This document shows, piece after piece, positions 55,703-63,766 of a DNA stretch of 64,000 nucleotides; the first letter of the stretch is position 1, and each line of letters starts with the position of its first letter. The notes beneath the pieces were generated by a model, which was given only the letters and a program-made list of their open reading frames with translations, had not been told where the DNA came from and ran no database searches. Position numbers and translations under genes: made by a program. Source of the stretch: Agrobacterium tumefaciens. GTDB taxonomy: Bacteria > Pseudomonadota > Alphaproteobacteria > Rhizobiales > Rhizobiaceae. Location of the stretch: positions 1 through 64,000 of the forward strand of contig NZ_CP115844.1 in the NCBI RefSeq assembly GCF_013318015.2. The letters run 5' to 3'.

Positions 55703-55738
55703 GGCCCCGCCAACCAGGCGGGGCCTCTTTCTCGTTTT
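55703..55738 (+). terminator. Terminator after DUF736 copy A
   Basis: GGCCCCGCC-AACCA-GGCGGGGCC is a 9-bp stem followed by TCTTTCTCGTTTT. Confidence 0.85.
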
Positions 55739-55864
55739 AACGCAGGACGGGAACACTTTTGTCCAATAAACTTCGAAGAGCCTCCAAAAGCCGGCAGAAG
55801 CGCGACGCTCTCGATTCAACTAACCGTCTATGCTACATATTGTTTCAACAAAGCGAGGATCGTC

Positions 55865-56110
55865 ATGGCACATGCAGTCCGTCATTCCGACACCACCCCC
55901 GAGCAGGCCATTCGCGCGTTGGCACGTCAGCATGGCATTGTTGCCGAGCGTACCGCGACTGACGAGATGGCCGATACGATCACGCGCCTGTCGGGGGATG
56001 ACGTGATCTATGATGAGGTAGAGGACCTTGTGGTTACCATGCGCCGCAAGGGCATTATCACGTCTGAGCAGGCGACCTCCCTGTATGGTGAGTATCTCGA
56101 GTCCGCATGA
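55865..56110 (+). CDS. Small antitoxin-like partner of Fic-BID
   Basis: An 81-aa acidic helical protein whose stop overlaps the fic start (ATGA), the usual layout of Fic antitoxin-toxin pairs such as VbhA-VbhT. A canonical class I inhibitory motif (S/T-x3-E-G/N) is not clear. The nearest match, SLYGEY in the C-terminal ITSEQATSLYGEYLESA, has Tyr instead of Gly or Asn. AGCGAGGATCGTC precedes the ATG. Confidence 0.65.
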   Translation: MAHAVRHSDTTPEQAIRALARQHGIVAERTATDEMADTITRLSGDDVIYDEVEDLVVTMRRKGIITSEQATSLYGEYLESA

Positions 56111-57486
56111 CGTTCGACCCCTTCGGTGATTACGCCACGCGAGGGTATCTAAGGAATGTCCGAGGTGCCGATGAGACTGCGGTAAAACGGCTGGAACACG
56201 CCGCTTTCCGTGGCGAACTCGATTTCGCGCTCGATTACCTCAAGTCGAGAACCGAACTTTCCTACGAAGACGTTTTGCAGACCCACGCGAAGCTTTTTTC
56301 GGGCCTATATCCATGGGCTGGCCAGGATCGTACCGTCACTGCTCCTGGCAGTGCCATCGGAAAGAATGGCAATTTCGATCTCTTCTCTCATCCCGCAGAT
56401 TCTCGCAGAGCTGTCGAGACCGCCCTCGAAATGGCGGCCGACCGCAGCACGATGCGGACCAAGCCGGGCGAGATCATGGGCTATCTCGCATACGCGCACC
56501 CATTTCTTGATGGAAACGGGCGCACGATCATGACCGTGCACGCTGAGCTTTGTCGCCGCGCAGGAATCCACATCGATTGGTCGCAGACCAACAAGACCGA
56601 CTATCTCAACGCATTGACGAAAGAACTGGACGCTCCTGGCAAAGGTCACCTCGACCTTTATCTGAAGCCATTCGTTCGGATCGAAACTCTTGGCCAGACC
56701 CAGGCTGCAAACATGCTTCGCCGTTTGCCGGGGCTTGGGCCTTCGACGGATCCTCAGCAAGGACCGGTTATCGTCCCCAAGCGCGAGATGAACCCGGTCT
56801 TGACGAAGGCTGAGATAAACACGGCCCTGGCCGCAAATAGCACTTTCGTTGGCAGCAATACCAAGTTCGAGAAGATCGCCGCGGTAGTCTACAAGGACCC
56901 CTCGCCAATCATCAAGGACATCCGCCACGCCGCCCTCACAGGGATCATTGGCGATCGGTCAGTTCTCAGACGGATCGAACTGGATCCGAATTCCTATGGA
57001 TCCTACAAGGGATCGACCGGCATCTTCTCCGGCCAGCAAGAAAGAAACGCCCATCGCGATGCGGTTGTAGCGCGAGCTGGTTTGATAGGCGCTGCGGAGC
57101 AGCTGATCTCGGTGGCTCATGGAATCCGTCAGGCAGCCGCCAGCGAAAAGCTGCAGCTTACTGAACGGGGCAGGATAGAGGTCCGCTTGCCAGACGCCGC
57201 GCTGATGGATGCCATCGAAAAGAAACGTCCCCTCTCCGACGCGCAGGCGGCCGAAATAGACAAGGCCATTCGTTCGTTCAAGCATCGATTTGGCGACGAT
57301 CTCGGCAAACTACGGACCGCGCGTAACCTCGAACCTTTGGCGAGCAAGCATGGGCTCGACGCACAGCAGATCTCCATGGCGCGCGAGGTCCTGAAAACGC
57401 TCGACAAGGGGCAGTCCCAGACACGCGAGCAGGCACAGGCTATCAAGCAGTCTCAGGGCCAAGTCAGGGGCGGTCCCACGCGGTAG
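56107..57486 (+). CDS. Fic-BID toxin (VbhT-like)
   Basis: A 459-aa protein. The N-terminal Fic domain has the full motif HPFLDGNGR (131-139), so it should transfer AMP or a related group to target proteins. From about residue 225 to 385 the sequence reads as a BID domain (FEKIAAVVYKDPSPIIKDIR, AVVARAGLIGAAEQLISVAH). BID is the signal that directs Bartonella effectors, the VbhT toxin and some relaxases to VirB/D4-type machines. The Gln/Arg-rich tail fits such a signal. No T4SS gene is in this window. Confidence 0.85.
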   Translation: MTFDPFGDYATRGYLRNVRGADETAVKRLEHAAFRGELDFALDYLKSRTELSYEDVLQTHAKLFSGLYPWAGQDRTVTAPGSAIGKNGNFDLFSHPADSRRAVETALEMAADRSTMRTKPGEIMGYLAYAHPFLDGNGRTIMTVHAELCRRAGIHIDWSQTNKTDYLNALTKELDAPGKGHLDLYLKPFVRIETLGQTQAANMLRRLPGLGPSTDPQQGPVIVPKREMNPVLTKAEINTALAANSTFVGSNTKFEKIAAVVYKDPSPIIKDIRHAALTGIIGDRSVLRRIELDPNSYGSYKGSTGIFSGQQERNAHRDAVVARAGLIGAAEQLISVAHGIRQAAASEKLQLTERGRIEVRLPDAALMDAIEKKRPLSDAQAAEIDKAIRSFKHRFGDDLGKLRTARNLEPLASKHGLDAQQISMAREVLKTLDKGQSQTREQAQAIKQSQGQVRGGPTR

Positions 57487-57882
57487 GCACTATCCGCCAC
57501 ATGACATCATCAGTCCGTTGCGCCGCTGACGCCTTTCAGCGGAGTTTCCCAGCAGATTGCCATTGCCAATTCGCTTCACTCTCACGCGTCCGGCTCTTCT
57601 GCGGGCTCGATGGGGCATGTCTGACCGGAGAGCGGCTTCGCCTCGATCGTTTTCCCGCAACGGCCGTCCGCAACTTTCTTCCCCTGTCGGAACCCACCCC
57701 ACTCGACCAGTCGAGCGGGGACCCCGGGTCGCCGCCATTCCTCGCGGTCCCAAGAAAGTCTCTCCCGGCCGCCTTTCACTTCGTTTCAGCCCCTTCGGGG
57801 TGCGGTCCGATCGTCCCCGGTCTTTGCGACTGCCATCGAGGCCGCGAAGAGCGCGGCCCGGAACCAGCGAAAGGACATGACA

Positions 57883-58194
57883 ATGGCAACCATCGGCACC
57901 TTCACCTCCACCGAGAATGGCTTCACCGGCTCGATCCGCACCCTCGCTCTCAACGTCAAGGCCCGCATCGCCCGCGTCGAGACCCCCTCCGACAAGGGCC
58001 CGCACTTCCGCATCTACGCCGGCAATGTCGAGCTGGGCGCCGCCTGGCAGAAGCGCTCCGCCGAGAGCGACCGCGACTACCTCTCGGTCAAGCTCGACGA
58101 TCCGAGCTTCCCGGCTCCGATCTACGCGACGCTCTCCGAGGTCGAAGGCGAGGACGGCTACCAGCTGATCTGGTCCCGCCCGAACCGCGACTGA
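57883..58194 (+). CDS. DUF736 protein, copy B
   Basis: A 103-aa near-identical paralogue of the gene at 55381, with the same leader and terminator. Both copies look intact. Confidence 0.88.
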   Translation: MATIGTFTSTENGFTGSIRTLALNVKARIARVETPSDKGPHFRIYAGNVELGAAWQKRSAESDRDYLSVKLDDPSFPAPIYATLSEVEGEDGYQLIWSRPNRD

Positions 58195-58204
58195 CGGTCC
58201 CGAC

Positions 58205-58238
58205 GGCCCCGCCAACCAGGCGGGGCCTCTTGCTCGTC
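58205..58238 (+). terminator. Terminator after DUF736 copy B
   Basis: The same 9-bp GGCCCCGCC/GGCGGGGCC stem as copy A, followed by TCTTGCTCGTCTT. Confidence 0.8.
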
Positions 58239-58492
58239 TTAACACTAAGCTGAAGGCGGGCATCGAGCCCGCCCTCAACTTTCTGGTGCCATACGGAGAG
58301 GGAGGGTCTGATCAGATCGACCTATGGTGCCGGGACGTCCTGACGACGTCAAGGACGAGCGGTTCCCCCAAAATGCTATCGCATTTCGGCTCCCCCACTC
58401 GCCGCCGCTGGCGGTCGCTGACGCGATCCCTGACCTCGCCACGCCGTCCCGCCGCCGGTCATCGTCTTTCACAAACTCAAGGAGACTAGACG

Positions 58493-58657
58493 ATGATGAC
58501 CGAACAACACATCGAGGAACTGCGCGCTGAGTTGCGTAACGCCGTGTACCGCGACGAGCGTGTTTGGATCCTCAAGGAGCTTGCTGCCGCCAAGCACCAG
58601 CTTGCCGAGGAAGAGGCGGCATACGATGCGGTGGTTCTCGCCGAGCCGCCCGAATAG
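58493..58657 (+). CDS. Small helical protein, 54 aa
   Basis: The product starts MMTEQHIEELRAELRNAVYR and is an acidic amphipathic helix. The ribosome site CAAGGAGACTAGACG is very good. It lies after a GC-rich leader starting at 58244. Unknown function. Confidence 0.6.
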   Translation: MMTEQHIEELRAELRNAVYRDERVWILKELAAAKHQLAEEEAAYDAVVLAEPPE

Positions 58658-58688
58658 GCGGCTTCCGCTCTACAGGTCATTGCGGCTA

Positions 58689-58762
58689 TCGCAGAATAAC
58701 GTATTCTGCGACGTCGCAAAAGTCGGGAAAACAAGTGTCGCTTTAATCGGAAGATTTGCGAC
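58689..58762. other. Clustered inverted repeats, possible resolvase (res) site
   Basis: TCGCAGAATA-ACG-TATTCTGCGA (58689-58711) is a 10-bp inverted repeat. It is followed by GTCGCAAA (58713-58720) and TTTGCGAC (58755-58762). Related TTTGCGAC elements occur after leuS and at the right edge of the window. The arrangement of several inverted half-sites resembles a serine resolvase target; no resolvase gene is in view. Confidence 0.45.
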
Positions 58763-58801
58763 AACTGGACATTCGATGAAATTCATGGCACTCGTTTAGA
58801 C

Positions 58802-58849
58802 ATGAATTACAGCGCCGCCCACAGCCTGCTCCTAAGCATCTTCGCTTGA
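58802..58849 (+). CDS. Leucine-rich leader peptide of leuS
   Basis: The 15-codon frame MNYSAAHSLLLSIFA contains three consecutive Leu codons CTG CTC CTA (58826-58834) and ends just before competing RNA hairpins. It has the form of a classical amino-acid attenuator leader. The ribosome site is weak, which is the main reservation. Confidence 0.7.
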   Translation: MNYSAAHSLLLSIFA

Positions 58850-58910
58850 CGAAGGTGGGTTAGCGCGCGCGCTTTTATATGTAACCCGCCGGAGAGGCGG
58901 GTTTTTTATT
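58837..58910 (+). promoter_or_regulatory. Transcription attenuator of leuS
   Basis: Three alternative helices can be drawn. Strand 1 CATCTTCG (58837-58844) pairs with strand 2 CGAAGGTG (58850-58857). Strand 2' GGTGGGTTA (58854-58862) pairs with strand 3 TAACCCGCC (58882-58890) to form an antiterminator. Strand 3 AACCCGCC (58883-58890) pairs with strand 4 GGCGGGTT (58896-58903), followed by TTTTATT, as terminator. A ribosome stalled on the Leu codons would cover strand 1 and favour read-through. Confidence 0.78.
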
Positions 58911-58947
58911 GCTCTCTCTTCGGCCAAATCAACCGGTAGAGACAATC

Positions 58948-61467
58948 ATGGCCTACGATCCCAAGCGTATCGAGCCCAAGTGGCAGGACTATTGGCACAC
59001 TAATGCAGTGTTCCGAACCGGAGAAGACCGCTCCAAGCCGAAATATTACGTGCTCGACATGTTTCCGTATCCGTCGGGAGAGGGCCTGCATGTCGGCCAC
59101 CCTGAAGGCTATACCGCGACCGATATCGTCGCGCGCTACAAGCGGATGGCGGGTTTCAACGTACTGCATCCGATGGGCTGGGATGCCTATGGATTGCCAG
59201 CGGAACGGTATGCCGTGCGCACAGGTGTACACCCCGCAGTTACGACCAAGACCAATATTGCTAACTTCAAGAGCCAAATACAGCGGCTGGGCTTCTCCTA
59301 TGACTGGAGCCGAGAATTCTCTACCACAGATCCAGACTTCGTCCGCTGGACGCAATGGATTTTCCTCAAGCTCTACGAACGTGGCCTTGCCTATCAGGCA
59401 GAGGTGCCGGTCAACTGGTGCCCAGCGCAGGGCACGGTTCTGGCGAATGAAGAAGTAAAGGACGGGAAATATGTGGAGACCGGCGAGCCGGTCGAGCGCC
59501 GCCTCATGCGCCAATGGATGCTCAGAATCACGGACTACGCCGATCGGCTGCTTGAGGATTTGGACGGCCTCGAATGGCCTGAGGGTATCAAAACCATGCA
59601 GCGCAACTGGATCGGCCGTTCCGAAGGGGCGGAGATTGCTTTTGCCATTGAAGAGCACGGGGATAGCCTCACCGTCTACACGACCCGGCCGGAGACTATC
59701 TGGGGGGCGACCTTCCTTGTGCTGTCGCCCGAGCATCCCATGGTGTCAGCAATCACGAGCCCAGCACAGCGGGATGCGATGCAGGGCTATCTGACCCGCA
59801 CCGCGGCGCTGAGCGATATCGAAAAATTGCAGGATAGCGACAAGAGCGGTGTATTCACTGGCGCATACGCCATTAATCCCGCAACCGGTCGGCCGATACC
59901 AATCTGGATCGCTGATTACGTGCTAATGGGCTATGGCACCGGCGCCATCATGGCGGTACCCGCCCATGACATTCGTGACCACGTGTTCGCACGCACGTTC
60001 GGCCTGCCAATCGTTGAGGTCATCGCTGCGCCGTCAGGAATCAACATTCAGGAGGAGGCTTGGGAGGGCGAGGGCCGCCTGGTCAATTCGGGGGACTGGA
60101 CCGGTCTCGATGCGCCAGCGGCGAAGCAGGCTGTTATCGCCTGGGTCGAAGAGCGAGGCGTTGGGCGAGGCCGGACGCAATATCGCCTGCGTGACTGGCT
60201 GTTCTCGCGGCAACGCTATTGGGGTGAACCCTTTCCAATCCTGCACCGGGCGGATGGCACGATTGTGCCGCTGCCAGAGGATGCCTTGCCGTTGCTGGCG
60301 CCGGAACTGGACGACTACAAACCGACGGAGACGGGTGATCCACCACTGGCGCGGGCCGAGAACTGGGTGCACACGAGCGATCCCGCGACCGGCCTGAAGG
60401 CGCTGCGAGAAACCAATACAATGCCGCAATGGGCGGGCTCTTGCTGGTATTACCTGCGCTTTGCCGATCCGAAAAATGCCGTGGCACCGATCGACCCGGA
60501 GATGGAGAAATACTGGCTGCCCGTCGATCTTTATGTCGGCGGCGCTGAGCATGCTGTGTTGCACCTGCTATATGCCCGCTTCTGGCACAAGGTACTCTTC
60601 GATATCGGCGTTGTATCGACCAAAGAACCATTCCAGAAGCTCTTCAACCAAGGCATGATATTGGCCTTCTCTTATCGTGATGCCTCCGGGAAGTATTATC
60701 GTCCGGATGATGTCAGCGAGCACAACGGCCAATGGTTTGCGGGAGATATGCCGGTTAGCCAGCAGGTCGAGAAGATGTCCAAGTCCAAGTTCAATGTTGT
60801 CAATCCGGACGAGGTAATCGATCTCTACGGCGCCGATGCCATGCGACTCTACGAGATGTTCATGGGACCTCTCGACGTGGCCAAACCGTGGCAGATGTCA
60901 GGCGTCGCAGGCGTCAGCCGCTTCCTGCATCGGGTTTGGCGCATGGTCTCGAACGCTACGGATGGCCTGAACGATCAGATCTGCGACACGCAGCCGGGAT
61001 CCGACATCGCCCGCTTGGCGCACAAGACCATCCGCGCGGTCAGCGAGGATATTGAAGCGATGCGATTCAACACAGCAATCTCCAAGTTGATGGAGATGTC
61101 GAACGCATTGATAGCGCTGGAGCGAAGGCCACGAGCGGCGGTGGAGACCTTCGTGCTGCTACTCGCTCCCTTCGCGCCCCATATCTGCGAGGAATTATGG
61201 TGTATTCTGGGTCACCAGACCTCTGTTGCGTATGCACCTTGGCCGTCATTCAACGAAGATTTGGCTGAGGATGAGCGTCGGGAATATGTTGTGCAAATCA
61301 ATGGCAAGCTGCGTCACAAAGTGTTCGCCGCCCCGGGTCTGTCGACCACTGCTCTTCTGAGTGCCGTGAAGAATGATCCGAGAGTAAGTGTCCTGCTTGA
61401 AGGAAAACAGATCACAAAAGAAGTCGTCGTACCCAACCGCCTCGTGAATTTTGCCGTGAGAGATTGA
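58948..61467 (+). CDS. leuS: Leucyl-tRNA synthetase, divergent plasmid copy
   Basis: An 839-aa enzyme charging tRNA-Leu. HVGH (the HIGH signature) stands near residue 48 in GEGLHVGHPEGYTATDI and KMSKSKFN at about 609. The editing domain is present (TTRPETIWGA, VPAHDIRDH). The GHPEGYTATDI segment differs from the GHVRNYAMGD form expected of the rhizobial housekeeping enzyme, so this copy was probably acquired from a distant lineage. ATG 58948 fits the family start. An attenuator precedes it. Plasmid-borne second LeuRS copies can give resistance to LeuRS inhibitors such as agrocin 84. Confidence 0.93.
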   Translation: MAYDPKRIEPKWQDYWHTNAVFRTGEDRSKPKYYVLDMFPYPSGEGLHVGHPEGYTATDIVARYKRMAGFNVLHPMGWDAYGLPAERYAVRTGVHPAVTTKTNIANFKSQIQRLGFSYDWSREFSTTDPDFVRWTQWIFLKLYERGLAYQAEVPVNWCPAQGTVLANEEVKDGKYVETGEPVERRLMRQWMLRITDYADRLLEDLDGLEWPEGIKTMQRNWIGRSEGAEIAFAIEEHGDSLTVYTTRPETIWGATFLVLSPEHPMVSAITSPAQRDAMQGYLTRTAALSDIEKLQDSDKSGVFTGAYAINPATGRPIPIWIADYVLMGYGTGAIMAVPAHDIRDHVFARTFGLPIVEVIAAPSGINIQEEAWEGEGRLVNSGDWTGLDAPAAKQAVIAWVEERGVGRGRTQYRLRDWLFSRQRYWGEPFPILHRADGTIVPLPEDALPLLAPELDDYKPTETGDPPLARAENWVHTSDPATGLKALRETNTMPQWAGSCWYYLRFADPKNAVAPIDPEMEKYWLPVDLYVGGAEHAVLHLLYARFWHKVLFDIGVVSTKEPFQKLFNQGMILAFSYRDASGKYYRPDDVSEHNGQWFAGDMPVSQQVEKMSKSKFNVVNPDEVIDLYGADAMRLYEMFMGPLDVAKPWQMSGVAGVSRFLHRVWRMVSNATDGLNDQICDTQPGSDIARLAHKTIRAVSEDIEAMRFNTAISKLMEMSNALIALERRPRAAVETFVLLLAPFAPHICEELWCILGHQTSVAYAPWPSFNEDLAEDERREYVVQINGKLRHKVFAAPGLSTTALLSAVKNDPRVSVLLEGKQITKEVVVPNRLVNFAVRD

Positions 61468-61499
61468 TTGTCGCAAATATCCTGCAGAGCGTCCCAAAA
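61468..61499 (+). repeat. 32-bp inverted repeat, left copy
   Basis: It begins one base after the leuS stop with TTGTCGCAAATATCCTGCAG and continues AGCGTCCCAAAA. 28 of 32 bases match the reverse complement of 63735-63766. Confidence 0.75.
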
Positions 61500-63170
61500 C
61501 TCTGCGGATAGCTCATGACCGCTACCTATTGGCGCGCTGCGTAATGGAATCGCACGATTTCATAATCTCGACCCTGAGACCGGCTTGCGAGGCGTTTACG
61601 CAGCATGTGGTTGCTTGTTGCGTTCAAATTGGCAAATATCAACCTCTCACGCCGGAACAGCGGCGATGAGGCCGGAAACGCCGACGAGAGTGATGGCTCT
61701 TCTGATATTATAGGCGAGCGCCGTCAGGCTGAACTCGCCACGCACATTCTCCAGCCGCCGCATCAGAAAAGCACCTTGGTACATCCATTGCTTTATCGTC
61801 CCGAATGGATGCTCGACGCTTTCACGTCGCCGGTCGAGAACGTCAGGTTGCGCCGCCAACCGTGCTGCCATGCGATCTAGAACGGCCTCGTTCTCAAGTC
61901 GCGAGACACGGCGATAGGGGTTGTTCGTGCAGCGTGGCTTGAGGGCGCAGGCCTTGCAAGCGTCCCTGTTGCAATAGTCGAACTTCACGTTCTCGCGTGA
62001 CTTGCTCTCGTAACGTGGCATGAGAACCTGTTCGGCCGGGCAGATATAGACATCCTTGTCCGGGTCGTAGCGGAACGCCTCCTTGGTGAAGAAGCCCTCG
62101 CGTGCGGCCGGCCCGCGGATAGGCTTCGGAACATAGGCGCTGATGCCGGCCTTCTCACAAGCCTCGATGTCCTCGATCTTGAAGTAGCCCCGATCGGCCA
62201 CCGCCTCGATTTTGTCAACGCCGAGCGTTTCCATGGCAGCTTCGACCGTCGTCGCCAACAACCCCATGTCGAGGACCTGGTTGCAGACCTCCTGCCCGGC
62301 GATCAGCTTGTGCTTCACATCCACGGCGAGCTGGATGTTGTAGCCGACGCCGACCTTGGTCATGCGCGCCATGGCGCGGGCATCCGGATCGGTCAGCGAG
62401 ATTTGGTCCTCGCCAGTCTTGTCCAGTTCATCCAGCAGTGCTTTGTGGCGATCGCGCTTGCCTTTGATGGCCGCGATCTTCTCGGCAAGTTTGCTATCGC
62501 CGCGGCCGGAGCCATTGCCGCTGCCCAGTTTCTCTTCGTCGGCGTCACTTTCATCGAGCCGCTTCATGTAATCGGCAAGCTTTTCCTCGGCCTCGCTGAT
62601 GAACTTGGTCAGTGCGCCACGGGTGAAGTTGCGATCCTTGTTGTTGACCGCTTTGATCCGCGTGCCATCGACGGCCAGAAGCTCTTTACCGAACAGATCG
62701 AGCTGGCGGCATAGGATGACGAACTCTCGGAAGACCTGCCGGAATGCAGAATGGTTGATCCTGCGGAAGGCGGCGATGGTGCGGAAGTCCGGCTTCAGGT
62801 GGCGCAGAAGCCAGATCACCTCGATGTTGCGATGCGCCTCGGTCTCCAGCCTCCGGCTCGACCGCACCCGATTGAGATAGCCGTATATGTATATTTTAAG
62901 CAAATCCGCCGGATCGTATCCAGGACGGCCGGTATCCTTCGACGTCACGCGCGCGAAGCCCGCCGCCTCTAAATCCAACCCGTCAACGAAAGCCTCGATG
63001 AAGCGAACGGGATTGTCCGGGCCGACATAATCCTCAACGGCTTCCGGCAGAAGCAGCATTTGGGAGCGATCAATTCCTGATAAATGTGCCATGGAAAAGT
63101 CTACCACGGTTAGCTATCGTATGGAATCGATAAGGGTTTTCACCACTTATTACGTGACACCCACCTTGGG
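61500..63170. mobile_element. IS1182-type insertion sequence (ends approximate)
   Basis: The element consists of the transposase gene plus flanking non-coding DNA of roughly 100 bp on each side. No clear terminal inverted repeats or target duplication were found, so these limits are rough. Confidence 0.55.
61647..63092 (-). CDS. IS1182-family transposase
   Basis: A full-length DDE transposase of 481 aa (MAHLSGIDRSQMLLLPEAVE) with the conserved IYIYGYLNRVRSSRRLE and LLAVDGTRIKAVNNKDRNF segments, DRGYF and the Cys cluster CNRDACKACALKPRC. ATG 63092 is preferred; an in-frame GTG lies five codons upstream. It appears intact. Terminal inverted repeats could not be fixed by eye. Confidence 0.9.
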   Translation of the reverse strand: MAHLSGIDRSQMLLLPEAVEDYVGPDNPVRFIEAFVDGLDLEAAGFARVTSKDTGRPGYDPADLLKIYIYGYLNRVRSSRRLETEAHRNIEVIWLLRHLKPDFRTIAAFRRINHSAFRQVFREFVILCRQLDLFGKELLAVDGTRIKAVNNKDRNFTRGALTKFISEAEEKLADYMKRLDESDADEEKLGSGNGSGRGDSKLAEKIAAIKGKRDRHKALLDELDKTGEDQISLTDPDARAMARMTKVGVGYNIQLAVDVKHKLIAGQEVCNQVLDMGLLATTVEAAMETLGVDKIEAVADRGYFKIEDIEACEKAGISAYVPKPIRGPAAREGFFTKEAFRYDPDKDVYICPAEQVLMPRYESKSRENVKFDYCNRDACKACALKPRCTNNPYRRVSRLENEAVLDRMAARLAAQPDVLDRRRESVEHPFGTIKQWMYQGAFLMRRLENVRGEFSLTALAYNIRRAITLVGVSGLIAAVPA

Positions 63171-63206
63171 CATATTTGAAGAGCAGGTTTAGAAGAGAAT
63201 TTGTAG

Positions 63207-63734
63207 ATGTTAAAAATCTCGCTTGCCCGCGTAAGTCGCGGAGATGCCGACGAGCTTTTAAAAGCGAACCAAGAAAGCCGAGCGTTTCATGGTCAATGGG
63301 TACAGCCGTTCACAACTCCCGAAGGCTTCGAGGAATGGTATGCCGGTCAAGTGACCGGTGCAAGCATCGGGCTGGTCGCCCGCGATAGCGAATCCGGCCG
63401 GATTGTCGGGGTAACGAATTTAAGCCAGATTTTTTTGAAAGGCTTTGAAAGCGCCTACCTCAGCTACTACGGCATGGTCTCGTTCGCAGGTACCGGAGGG
63501 ATGGCTCAGGCTGTCGAGCTTACAACGGTTTATGCCTTCGCCGAACTAGGTCTTCATCGACTTGAGGCCAATATTCAGCCTGAAAACGCGCGATCAATCC
63601 GGTTAGTGAAACGCTTGGGATTTCGAAAAGAGGGGTTTTCTCCGCGATACCTTCGGATTGGTGGGGTTTGGTGTGACCATGAGCGCTGGGCGCTCCTGGC
63701 CGATGAACCAAGGGGCACGCCGGCAGTCCCTTAG
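63207..63734 (+). CDS. GNAT acetyltransferase, RimJ/RimL-like
   Basis: A 175-aa N-acetyltransferase with the order typical of RimJ/RimL proteins: RIVGVTNLSQIFLKGFESAY, AVELTTVYAFAELGLHRLEA, then NARSIRLVKRLGFRKEGF. RimL-like enzymes can acetylate the aminoacyl part of Trojan-horse nucleotide antibiotics. It lies beside the IS and after the divergent leuS, which hints at a shared resistance role. The ribosome site is weak. Confidence 0.85.
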   Translation: MLKISLARVSRGDADELLKANQESRAFHGQWVQPFTTPEGFEEWYAGQVTGASIGLVARDSESGRIVGVTNLSQIFLKGFESAYLSYYGMVSFAGTGGMAQAVELTTVYAFAELGLHRLEANIQPENARSIRLVKRLGFRKEGFSPRYLRIGGVWCDHERWALLADEPRGTPAVP

Positions 63735-63766
63735 TTTTTGGACGCTCTGCCTAATATTTGCGACAA
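63735..63766 (-). repeat. 32-bp inverted repeat, right copy
   Basis: It directly follows the GNAT stop codon and is the inverted counterpart of 61468-61499, with mismatches at four positions. Confidence 0.75.

Larger units (their letters stand above)
55053..55741 (+). repeat. 689-bp direct repeat, copy A
   Basis: This segment is nearly identical to 57555-58243 at a constant offset of 2502 bp. It contains a ~330-bp GC-rich leader, a DUF736 gene and its terminator. A handful of substitutions separate the copies. The first ~28 bp and last ~15 bp are less well conserved. Confidence 0.9.
57555..58243 (+). repeat. 689-bp direct repeat, copy B
   Basis: This is the second copy of the repeat at 55053-55741, with the same leader, DUF736 gene and terminator. 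Together the two copies bracket the Fic-BID pair. Confidence 0.9.

Noticed and set aside
55000..55713. Minus-strand frame across the DUF736 leader (also at 57490-58278)
   Set aside because: It is open only because of high GC; it is repeated because the DNA is repeated and lacks a ribosome site.
55053..58243. The 689-bp repeats as IS elements forming a composite transposon
   Set aside because: They encode no transposase and have no terminal inverted repeats.
61500..63170. Exact IS1182 terminal inverted repeats
   Set aside because: Candidate pairs such as ATGGAATCG near 61551 and 63120 are in the same orientation, not inverted.
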